Source of the DNA: Nitrospira japonica
Lineage (GTDB): Bacteria > Nitrospirota > Thermodesulfovibrionia > UBA6902
Length of the DNA: 64,000 bases
Assembly: GCA_020723105.1 (NCBI GenBank)
Contig: DYJL01000004.1
Coordinates: 1 to 64,000 of the forward strand
Reading direction: 5' to 3'
Position numbers and translations under genes: made by a program
Notes under the pieces: generated by a model
Told to the model about the DNA's origin: nothing
What the model saw: only the letters and a program-made list of their open reading frames with translations
Database searches by the model: none
Shown here: in pieces, positions 57,179 through 64,000 of the stretch
How positions within the stretch are numbered: the first letter of the stretch is position 1
Layout: every line of letters begins with the position of its first letter

Positions 57179-58372
57179 TCATAATAAGTTGCTAACATTG
57201 TTTTTTCCACTATCTATTCTGTTCCAATAATATTCCAGGAAATTCTGCCAATACTTTTCGTTAACAGTATCCCGGTTCTTAACATTGAATATCAGGAAAC
57301 TCTGAAATATAAATCTTATGTGATCTGTATTAATCTTTGCGATATTGGATAAATCCGTAATGCAATTGTCAACTTCTGCAGAAAGTCTATTGTCGGTAAA
57401 ATAATTTACTTCTCCTCCTATATGGAAGACTAACGAAAAAAAGTCCCACAAGGGCACTCCTCTTTCCGAAAAAAATTCCCAATCTATAACTCCTATATTT
57501 TCACCATTATATAGGATGCTACCAGTCCAGAAATCTCCATGCATCCATACGGAATGAAGTCCCCGATTCTGCATATCATCAACTTGCTCTTTCAATTTAT
57601 GCAGTCTGGATGGATGTTTTTGGCCCAGTATGGTTTTTTTAAAATAGTCTAGGGGTTCATAGAAATATTTATAGAAATCCTCTGAAGTCAGGTCTTGATT
57701 CTGACGGTGCAAGTTTATTAGAAAATCTTTGCACTTTTTCGAGACTTGAATATATAAATTATGCTTCGTATTTTTTCTGAATATGGTTTTAAGATAATCA
57801 TTAAAAGGTATACCGCCAAGAATTCTTTCAAAATAAGTAATAGTTTTGTCTGTATTAAGTAAAGTTAACGGTTCCGGGATAAAAGCTGTATTAGTCTCTC
57901 TGAAATAGTTGTACACTTTTTGGCAGTTTGTAAACTCCCTCCTGACAGCATCTGGATTTTCCAAACTGCCAATTTTTGCTACAACAAAGGGTTGCTTATT
58001 GCTATTACAAAAGAAGATGATTACAAATTTATCCGTTGCTCTCTGCCATTTACTTGTTCGGATTATGAAAGTAATATCCTTAACATATTCAGTGTTAGGC
58101 AGGAATATTTTTCTGTTGTTTTTAATAAAGCTTAGTAAGTTGTCAACGGTCCCTGAGAGCGTATAGGGCAGATTTCTACCCTTTTTTATAATTATCTTAA
58201 GGAGTAAGCATAAAAATGAATCAGGCGCTGTTGACTTGATTGTATTTAGCAGGAATTGTATCTTTGTATTGCGTGAATAAAGAAAGTTGTAAATAAAAAA
58301 AGTCAATACATTGTTGCTGTCAGAAAAATAGAATTGAGGTTTCTTGGAAGATGGAAAAATAAAAAAACTCAT
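57179..58372 (-). CDS. Aminoglycoside-phosphotransferase-fold kinase
   Basis: A 397-residue protein. The C-terminal half has the protein-kinase-like APH core: SVWMHGDFWTGSILYNGEN (His278, Asp280) and GVIDWEFFSERG with the metal Asp297. In the family motif HGDxxxxN the Asn that binds metal is Ser285 here. The N-terminal 120 residues are not recognisable. It may phosphorylate a sugar or polyol of the glycan, or lack catalysis. It overlaps the following glycosyltransferase start by 4 bp and precedes the P-loop kinase by 6 bp. Confidence 0.75.
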   Translation of the reverse strand: MSFFIFPSSKKPQFYFSDSNNVLTFFIYNFLYSRNTKIQFLLNTIKSTAPDSFLCLLLKIIIKKGRNLPYTLSGTVDNLLSFIKNNRKIFLPNTEYVKDITFIIRTSKWQRATDKFVIIFFCNSNKQPFVVAKIGSLENPDAVRREFTNCQKVYNYFRETNTAFIPEPLTLLNTDKTITYFERILGGIPFNDYLKTIFRKNTKHNLYIQVSKKCKDFLINLHRQNQDLTSEDFYKYFYEPLDYFKKTILGQKHPSRLHKLKEQVDDMQNRGLHSVWMHGDFWTGSILYNGENIGVIDWEFFSERGVPLWDFFSLVFHIGGEVNYFTDNRLSAEVDNCITDLSNIAKINTDHIRFIFQSFLIFNVKNRDTVNEKYWQNFLEYYWNRIDSGKNNVSNLL

Positions 58373-59508
58373 AAATGTCTGTTAAAGTAGTCCTGGTAAA
58401 GCCTGTCATAGCTTTCTACCATTTTTTTAATATCAAATTTTTCTATGGCTGTTTTATAGCCATTAGTGGCAAATTCTTTTCTTAGTTTTTCAGAAGTCAG
58501 AAGAGTCTCTATTGCTTCTGCAAGTTCTGTCACATTTGCAGGTGGAACAAGCAGGCCATTCTTATTATGCATAACTATTTCAGGGATGCCATCAATATTT
58601 GTGGCTATAACGGGACAGCAGGCTGCAAAAGCTTCGATTACAACTAAGGGCAGACCCTCCCTTAATGAGGGTAAAACAAAAATATCCATTATATTGAGAA
58701 GATTTGGAATATCATATCTCGTGCCAAGAAATATAAAGTTGTCAGACAACCCGTAATCAGAGATTAATTTTTTTAAATAAGCTTCGTCAGGTCCTTCCCC
58801 AATAAGCAGACAGCAAATATTATCAAATTTTCTTTTGAGGCATCTAATGGATTCGATTAAATATACTAAACCTTTCTCCTTTGTTATGTTACCGATAAAT
58901 CCTATGATGTGATGCTTTTTTTGAATTCCCAAACCCCTTAACTCTTTTTTCAACGCATCTATTTCATTTTGTTTAATGTTACTGAACTTGCTTGTTTCAA
59001 TTCCTGCATAAATTGGTTTTTCAATTTTCTTTTCTTTTATTTTTTCTGTGTTAATTAAATAATTTCTTACGGACTGGGAGAACGGGATAATCGCATCAGA
59101 GAACGTAGACATTAGTCTGTCAAGAAAGTGATGTATTGCCCCTCCCCATTTGTTGTGTACAGAATAAAGGACCAGTGGTGCTTTTGCAAGCTTTGCCAAG
59201 GGTCTTCCCCACAGGGCTGCCCTGAAGTGATGGAAATTGATGATATCTGGTTTGTAGGTTTTCAAGTATTGATAGAACCTGAATAAGGAAACAAAATCTA
59301 TGTTGCTTTTCATTCCTATTATATCAATCTTAATATCGGAGCTTTTGTTTATATAGTCTGCATAGGGTGCAAGATTTCTGAGACATAATATTTTGATCTC
59401 ATAAATATCTTTCGGAAGTAGTCTATATAATGAAATCATTAATCTCTCAGCACCTCTGTCAACAAAAACTGATGAGACTAATAGAAGTTTTATCTTTCTT
59501 TTTTCCAT
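58369..59508 (-). CDS. Family 4 glycosyltransferase
   Basis: A 379-residue GT-B enzyme: SSVFVDRGAERLMISLYRLL, FIGNITKEKGLVYLIESI, FLGTRYDIPNLLNI and SLREGLPLVVIEAFA, the nucleotide-sugar anchor. It is the first gene of the minus-strand island that ends with the APH-fold kinase and P-loop kinase. The 162-bp gap upstream, shared with the divergent isomerase gene, should hold both promoters, but no convincing -35/-10 pair stands out. Confidence 0.92.
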   Translation of the reverse strand: MEKRKIKLLLVSSVFVDRGAERLMISLYRLLPKDIYEIKILCLRNLAPYADYINKSSDIKIDIIGMKSNIDFVSLFRFYQYLKTYKPDIINFHHFRAALWGRPLAKLAKAPLVLYSVHNKWGGAIHHFLDRLMSTFSDAIIPFSQSVRNYLINTEKIKEKKIEKPIYAGIETSKFSNIKQNEIDALKKELRGLGIQKKHHIIGFIGNITKEKGLVYLIESIRCLKRKFDNICCLLIGEGPDEAYLKKLISDYGLSDNFIFLGTRYDIPNLLNIMDIFVLPSLREGLPLVVIEAFAACCPVIATNIDGIPEIVMHNKNGLLVPPANVTELAEAIETLLTSEKLRKEFATNGYKTAIEKFDIKKMVESYDRLYQDYFNRHL

Positions 59509-59670
59509 TGTCAGTCCATATTGGAGTTTTAAGTTAATTTTTATTTCAAGTAAATGTTAGTCTGATTGCAGATTGAAATATAATTTAAAAAGACAATTTA
59601 TTTATTTTAATACATTTATTATGTTATTTTAAAACATAAGTGTAACCATTAATTATCTTTAAGAGATGCG

Positions 59671-60258
59671 ATGAAGCAAACATTCAGTCTTGATTATCTA
59701 AATAGCTTGAAAGAATTATTGGATATTTTCCCGCATGACCGTTTTGAAGAAATCTGCAAGACACTTATGTCAGCTTATGAAATGGAAAAGCAGATATTTG
59801 TCATGGGCAATGGCGGCAGCGGCGCTACAGCGTCTCATTTTGTCTGTGATATTAATAAGGGCTGTTGTCTGGAATTCGAAAAGAAATTTAAGGTTATTTG
59901 CCTGAATGATAATATACCTACTATGCTGGCTTATGCCAACGATTTGTCATACGACAAGATATTTGTTGAGCCACTCAAAAATTTTCTTCAATCTGGAGAT
60001 GTTGTTATAGGAATCTCAGGAAGCGGTAATTCCAGGAATGTTCTTGATGCGGTTTCCTATGCAAAGGAGAAAGGAGCCAGGACTGTCGGTTTGACCGGCT
60101 TTGACGGCGGTAAACTTGCAAAATTGGCAGACATCCCCTTTGTTGCAGCAATAAACGATATGCAGAAAGTTGAAGATGTTCATATGATAGTAGTTCATAT
60201 GCTGATGCAATATCTATGCAATGCATTGAGTGGAAATCCCAAATGTCAATGCACATAG
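59671..60258 (+). CDS. gmhA: SIS-domain phosphoheptose isomerase-like protein
   Basis: A 195-residue protein of the GmhA/SIS family, which converts sedoheptulose 7-phosphate to D-glycero-D-manno-heptose 7-phosphate. VMGNGGSGATASHFVCDI at 44-61 binds the sugar phosphate, GISGSGNSRNVLDAV is the second SIS motif, and DVHMIVVHMLMQ carries the conserved Glu/His near the C-terminus. It is paired in function with the HddA-like kinase (50320) and HddC-like transferase (48343). Confidence 0.85.
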   Translation: MKQTFSLDYLNSLKELLDIFPHDRFEEICKTLMSAYEMEKQIFVMGNGGSGATASHFVCDINKGCCLEFEKKFKVICLNDNIPTMLAYANDLSYDKIFVEPLKNFLQSGDVVIGISGSGNSRNVLDAVSYAKEKGARTVGLTGFDGGKLAKLADIPFVAAINDMQKVEDVHMIVVHMLMQYLCNALSGNPKCQCT

Positions 60259-60358
60259 GCAGTTGACAGGCTATCTGTACTTGTTCCGATTATCAAAAGA
60301 AGATACCCCTCGTTCCCTGTATGTACAACAGCTTGTATGGTATTAAACTTTAATTAAT

Positions 60359-60919
60359 ATGAAATTATTATTGGTCAGACATGGTGAGATTTCTTCTAAT
60401 ATAAACAAGGTGTATGCCGGCAGAAGCCCTGAGAAACTGACAGAAAGAGGTTTGGTTCAGGCAAGGGAAGTTTCTGAACAACTAAAAAAATACCTGGTGC
60501 ATGCTCTTTATACAAGTCCGGTGTACAGGGCTATTCAGACAAGTGAGATTATAGGGGAAGCTATTGGTTTAAATTTTCAGATTGATGAAGTGTTCAGAGA
60601 AATAGAGATGGGCCCGTGGGAAGGTTTATCCGAAGAAAGGGTTGCAGAGCTGTATCCTGAGGAATGGCGGATATGGCTTAACAGACCTGCTGACCTAAAA
60701 TTACCGGGCAGGGAGACGCTCGAAGATCTCCTGAAACGTACTCTGGGCGGCATTCAGAAAATATATCAGAATGCGGGTGATAAAAATATAGTAATAGTTA
60801 CACATGTTGCTGTAGTAAGAGTATTATTGCTATGGCATACAAAACAATCTCTGAACCTCTATAAAACAATTCATGTTCCTAATGCTGGAGTATTTGAGAT
60901 GAAATTGACAGCTTTTTAG
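60359..60919 (+). CDS. Histidine phosphatase-family protein (GpmB/CobC-like)
   Basis: A 186-residue phosphatase with LLVRHGEISSN (catalytic His8), TSPVYRAIQTSEII, REIEMGPWEGLS and ITHVAVVRVL with the second His. It is of the alpha-ribazole-phosphatase/GpmB type, whose substrates vary widely. Downstream of gmhA with a 100-bp gap, it could supply the sugar phosphatase step missing from the heptose set, but GmhB proper is a HAD enzyme, so this is a guess. It converges with epsI. Confidence 0.85.
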   Translation: MKLLLVRHGEISSNINKVYAGRSPEKLTERGLVQAREVSEQLKKYLVHALYTSPVYRAIQTSEIIGEAIGLNFQIDEVFREIEMGPWEGLSEERVAELYPEEWRIWLNRPADLKLPGRETLEDLLKRTLGGIQKIYQNAGDKNIVIVTHVAVVRVLLLWHTKQSLNLYKTIHVPNAGVFEMKLTAF

Positions 60920-60933
60920 CAGCAGAAGCTTTT

Positions 60934-61581
60934 CTACTTGCCACCCAAGATATACTCTGCCTCATCACGCTTAAGAGCCTGGCTTAAATTATAAGTAAAC
61001 TGTTTTGCCATAGCGGAAGCATTGCTGATATCTTCTTTTTTAGCGGGGATATCCATACGTATCATTAATCCTATTTTTTTCTTATTGAACATGGAGTAGT
61101 ACAATTGTTTGAATTTTTGTTCTAACCATTCATGGGCAACATTTTTGTCAATTACTATCCAATAGAAACTAAGGAAGCTTTCGTTATCTCTCGTTGTAAA
61201 AAGTGTATGTGTTTTTAATGAACGATTTACAAGTTGAAATTCAGTATCAGGAAGCTCTGTTATGTCAAATCCGGCCCCTGTAAAACAAACTTTGGGATGA
61301 TGAAAATTCCCTGCATCCAAAATAATAAATAACAGGTTCTTCCCATTTCGGTTTACATAGTTATATGCTATTGCATCATTGATAAAGTTGAAATTTGTAT
61401 CTGCTGTATTGATATTCAGAGCTTTTGAAACATCTGTTCCCTGCCATTCGGCAAACGCAAGAGGCACCTCCATGGCGGAAATAAAATTGGTGCCGACATA
61501 TTTAGCCCGGGGCGCAAAATAGCTCACAGAAATTGCGATAAGCAGTAAGAAAATAATTATAATGTGTTTAGATACTTTCAT
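60934..61581 (-). CDS. epsI: Exosortase-associated protein EpsI
   Basis: A 215-residue EpsI-family protein. A single N-terminal transmembrane helix is followed by a periplasmic domain with NFHHPKVCFTGAGFDI (His94-His95-Pro96, Cys99), the hallmark of the family. It always accompanies an exosortase and in some species is fused to it. Its start lies 14 bp inside the exosortase gene, so the two are coupled. The role in polymer or protein processing is not known in detail. Confidence 0.9.
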   Translation of the reverse strand: MKVSKHIIIIFLLLIAISVSYFAPRAKYVGTNFISAMEVPLAFAEWQGTDVSKALNINTADTNFNFINDAIAYNYVNRNGKNLLFIILDAGNFHHPKVCFTGAGFDITELPDTEFQLVNRSLKTHTLFTTRDNESFLSFYWIVIDKNVAHEWLEQKFKQLYYSMFNKKKIGLMIRMDIPAKKEDISNASAMAKQFTYNLSQALKRDEAEYILGGK

Positions 61582-62389
61582 TTTTCATGCCGAGCAGGGT
61601 TTCTGCGCCTATCAAACCGATAATAGTGATTATAAATATTACTATCCCGCTAAAATTATGGAAAAATCCCTGTCCAGCTTCCTCCCCGAAATAGAATGTT
61701 ATAAGACAGAGTGTTATGACCCTGACCACATTGCCGAGCAGCGTTATAGGTACTATCAAAGATGTCAGGATGAGTTTTTGAGTGAGGCTCCCTTTACCCA
61801 TGTATACGTAAACCAGTACGAGGGAAAACATTGTAATGAGCGATCGGAAGCCGCTGCAGGGCTGCCCCATAAAAATATCGTTATAACCTATAGTCAATAA
61901 AAGCCCGTCTCTTGTGACGGGATAGTCAAAAAGTCTTAAAATGACTTCCGCTGCAACCGAGGTGCCGTGACGCATAGGCAGTGTTATGCTGTCCAATATT
62001 CCAAAAGGTGGCGGCACCATCAGAAGAAGATAAAGAATGGGAAATAATAAAGACTTTGCCATACTGAATCCGTATAGACATATTATCAAACCGTATAAAA
62101 CAGGAATCAGAGAGAGAGTAGTCACAAACAGGTAATCTTCACGCCAGCCAAAAATGAAAGTTGCTATTCCTATGGAAAAGACAGAGAGTCCGAGCCAGGA
62201 ATATTTTATGTTGCCAGCCTGTGAGATTTTTTTTAATTGTGCTCGCTTGCGCCATGCTAACCAAAGAGATATGGGTAAGATGAAATAAGCATGGGTATAA
62301 TCAACCTTATCCCATCGGAAGCTGTAAAGAGAATAGAATACCGGTGTATATAGGATGCCTATAAGTATCCAAACTATATAATTAACCAT
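61568..62389 (-). CDS. Exosortase (Xrt, PEP-CTERM-type transpeptidase)
   Basis: A 273-residue multi-pass membrane enzyme. The catalytic triad residues are in place: Cys178 in GQPCSGFRSL, Arg223 in LGNVVRVI and His244 in FFHNFSGIV. MVPPPFGILDSITLPMR is another conserved patch. Exosortases cleave the PEP-CTERM tail of exported proteins and probably attach them to lipid or glycan. Subtype (XrtA or another) is not certain from sequence alone. No PEP-CTERM protein is visible in the window, so its substrates lie elsewhere. Confidence 0.92.
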   Translation of the reverse strand: MVNYIVWILIGILYTPVFYSLYSFRWDKVDYTHAYFILPISLWLAWRKRAQLKKISQAGNIKYSWLGLSVFSIGIATFIFGWREDYLFVTTLSLIPVLYGLIICLYGFSMAKSLLFPILYLLLMVPPPFGILDSITLPMRHGTSVAAEVILRLFDYPVTRDGLLLTIGYNDIFMGQPCSGFRSLITMFSLVLVYVYMGKGSLTQKLILTSLIVPITLLGNVVRVITLCLITFYFGEEAGQGFFHNFSGIVIFIITIIGLIGAETLLGMKNESI

Positions 62390-62552
62390 AAATATGTATG
62401 CTTAAATGCCCCCAGTGCTGCCAGAAGTTATAATCAGAATGCTAAGAATAAATGAAAGATTTATGTTAGTTCAGGATGTTTATAAGATATAGTTTATACT
62501 TGTGATGATTTTTTATCAATCGGTAAACTACAATAAACCATAAGGAAATAAT

Positions 62553-64000
62553 TTGGAAGACAACGTCTCAACAGAAAATAGTTTAGCAGTTGGAGCAAGA
62601 GGTGGCGCGGTAGCTTTTGTATTGAAAATTGCTTCAACTGTTTTAGGTTTTCTCAATCAGATTGCTTTAGCCCGCATATTAGGCGCAGGTGGGGTCGGCG
62701 AAGTATTGCTTGCCATTAGTGTAACCAGGATATTTTCACAGATTGCAAAATTTGGCATGGAAGAGGCGATGATGCGGTTTGTCCCTGTCTATGTCGATCA
62801 AAGGGATGAGGCTCGTCTGAAGGGCGCAATTTATTTTTCGCTGTCATTGTGTCTTGGGATATCTCTGATTTTTGCATTTCTTGCCGTTGTTTTCTCGGAA
62901 TTTATTGCAGTAAGTTTTTTTCATTCACAAAATCTTGCAAAGTTGCTGCCGTTGATTGCGGTCTCTATTCCGGCAGGAGTAATAAGGGATGTGACAGGTG
63001 GCATATTAAGAGGGTATAAAGAGGCGTTCAGGTCTTTGCTGCCTGAAAATGTAATTGCGCCTTCCTTCAGGCTTGCGATTTTTATGGTTTTATCCTTTAA
63101 TGGTGTATCTTCCATACATGCTGTTGTTGCATATGTAATAGGTGAGGTCCTTTCCAGTTTCATGTCAATTAAGTTCTTATTGAGCCAAACAAGAAAAATA
63201 TTGCCGGTCAAAAGCATGTATGAGTATAAAAATATTTTTGAGGTTGCTTTTACCATAATTCTTACCGGCATCAGCGCCTTGCTTTATACCCAGGCCGATA
63301 TAGTGATATTAGGCATGTTTACTTCCACCGAGATGGTAGGTATATATGGAGTTGCCTCAAAACTTGTGCTTCTTGTGTATTTTCCCATGATGGCGTTTGC
63401 GACAGCGATACCTCCCCTGATTGCATCGGCTCATGCGGCTGGGGACCAGGGCGGACTAAAAAATATCGTAAGTGAAAGTACCCGCTGGATACTAAGCACT
63501 GCGATGCCAATCATTTTGGTACTCGCCCTTGAGGGTAAATACATCCTGAGGTATTTTTATGGCCCTGAGTTTGAGGCCGGTTATATCGTATTGCTAATCC
63601 TGACGCTGGGGCAATTGGTCAAGGCAGGCGCAGGACTTATCGGGGTTATACTTCAAATGACGGGAGAGCATAGGGTCTATATGAAGATCAGTATAATCTG
63701 GGGTATTATAAATATTATTCTGAACGTTATCCTGGTGCCTCGTTTCGGCATGACGGGTGCTGCAATATCTACCTCAGTTTGCCTTGTGATGATAGACATT
63801 ATTTGTATTTTTATTATATACAAAAGATTAGCAGTGGTTACTCTTGCCAAAGGATTAAAATTTGATGTCATATTTATTACGGTAGTGACAGCAGGGTATG
63901 TTTTATTAAGTTATAATAAAATTTATTTTGGACATCATATTCTATTGCTGATTGCGCTTGTTATTTACATCGGGAAGTCAATCTATAACCATGATATTCC
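62553..64000 (+). CDS. Oligosaccharide flippase (Wzx/MATE-like) 2, partial at window end
   Basis: An open frame of at least 480 codons that continues past 64000. It starts at TTG 62553 after TAAGGA (62541-62546) and begins EDNVSTENSLAVGARGGAVA. Repeated hydrophobic helices and ARILGAGGVGEVLLA then GMTGAAISTSVCL match Wzx-type lipid-linked oligosaccharide flippases. It is the second flippase of the window, divergent from the exosortase gene. The C-terminal end is cut by the window, so total length is unknown. Confidence 0.88.
   Translation, partial: MEDNVSTENSLAVGARGGAVAFVLKIASTVLGFLNQIALARILGAGGVGEVLLAISVTRIFSQIAKFGMEEAMMRFVPVYVDQRDEARLKGAIYFSLSLCLGISLIFAFLAVVFSEFIAVSFFHSQNLAKLLPLIAVSIPAGVIRDVTGGILRGYKEAFRSLLPENVIAPSFRLAIFMVLSFNGVSSIHAVVAYVIGEVLSSFMSIKFLLSQTRKILPVKSMYEYKNIFEVAFTIILTGISALLYTQADIVILGMFTSTEMVGIYGVASKLVLLVYFPMMAFATAIPPLIASAHAAGDQGGLKNIVSESTRWILSTAMPIILVLALEGKYILRYFYGPEFEAGYIVLLILTLGQLVKAGAGLIGVILQMTGEHRVYMKISIIWGIINIILNVILVPRFGMTGAAISTSVCLVMIDIICIFIIYKRLAVVTLAKGLKFDVIFITVVTAGYVLLSYNKIYFGHHILLLIALVIYIGKSIYNHDI

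Noticed and set aside
1-64000. CRISPR array, prophage, toxin-antitoxin or restriction system
   Set aside because: I saw no regularly spaced direct repeats of 25-40 bp, and no phage structural, nuclease or methylase genes of those systems.

Overview
The window comes from a low-GC, diderm (Gram-negative-type) bacterium. LptD, an outer-membrane beta-barrel and a Wza-like SLBB exporter show the outer membrane. A PrsK/PrsR two-component pair plus an exosortase/EpsI pair mark it as an exosortase (XrtA/PEP-CTERM-like) exopolysaccharide producer. The gene mix resembles Nitrospirota or a neighbouring environmental phylum. That placement is an impression, because no rRNA or phylogenetic marker was computed.

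Layout. 1-531: a decayed IS21-type istA start, an inverted repeat and a MITE-like element lying 13 bp from the prsK start. 532-6361 (+): prsK, a CysD/PAPS-reductase-like PP-loop protein, an alkaline-phosphatase-superfamily phosphodiesterase, then prsR. 6479-9575: housekeeping genes (tRNA-Leu, hpt, a DsbA-like lipoprotein, a pyruvate-kinase C-terminal-like protein, mazG). 9581-18851 (-): a compact block transcribed trpF, phospholipase D, glycosyltransferase, trpB, trpA, accD, folC, lptD. 19020-56470 (+): a very long exopolysaccharide locus. 56498-59508 (-): a three-gene glycosyltransferase/kinase island. 59671-60919 (+): a GmhA-like isomerase and a histidine phosphatase. 60934-62389 (-): exosortase and EpsI. 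62553-end (+): a flippase that runs off the window.

How the genes fit together. PrsK/PrsR probably sense and switch on polymer production with sigma-54. Two initiating sugar-phosphate transferases (20188, 45760), two O-antigen ligase/polymerase-like proteins (36086, 51338) and two flippases (26087, 62553) suggest two polymers or two rounds of glycan assembly. Export uses a five-unit SLBB channel protein, an outer-membrane barrel and a Wzc-like copolymerase whose kinase domain looks dead. Sugar supply includes epimerases, a dTDP-rhamnose-4-epimerase-like SDR and a heptose activation set (GmhA-like isomerase, HddA-like kinase, HddC-like nucleotidyltransferase). Deacetylases, an acyltransferase, a methyltransferase and a GNAT/FemAB-like transferase probably decorate the glycan.

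Most unusual point. The locus holds two aspartate-decarboxylase (PanD) modules whose defects are complementary. A free PanD (35585) keeps the Gly24-Ser25 self-cleavage site but has lost the Lys9/His11 positions. A PanD domain fused to the C-terminus of a PaaK/CapK-type adenylate-forming ligase (30165) keeps Lys/His but has Asp-Cys where Gly-Ser should be. No other pantothenate gene is nearby. I suggest a glycan-decorating amino-acid or beta-alanine module, possibly a hetero-oligomer. This is inference from the sequence and has not been tested.
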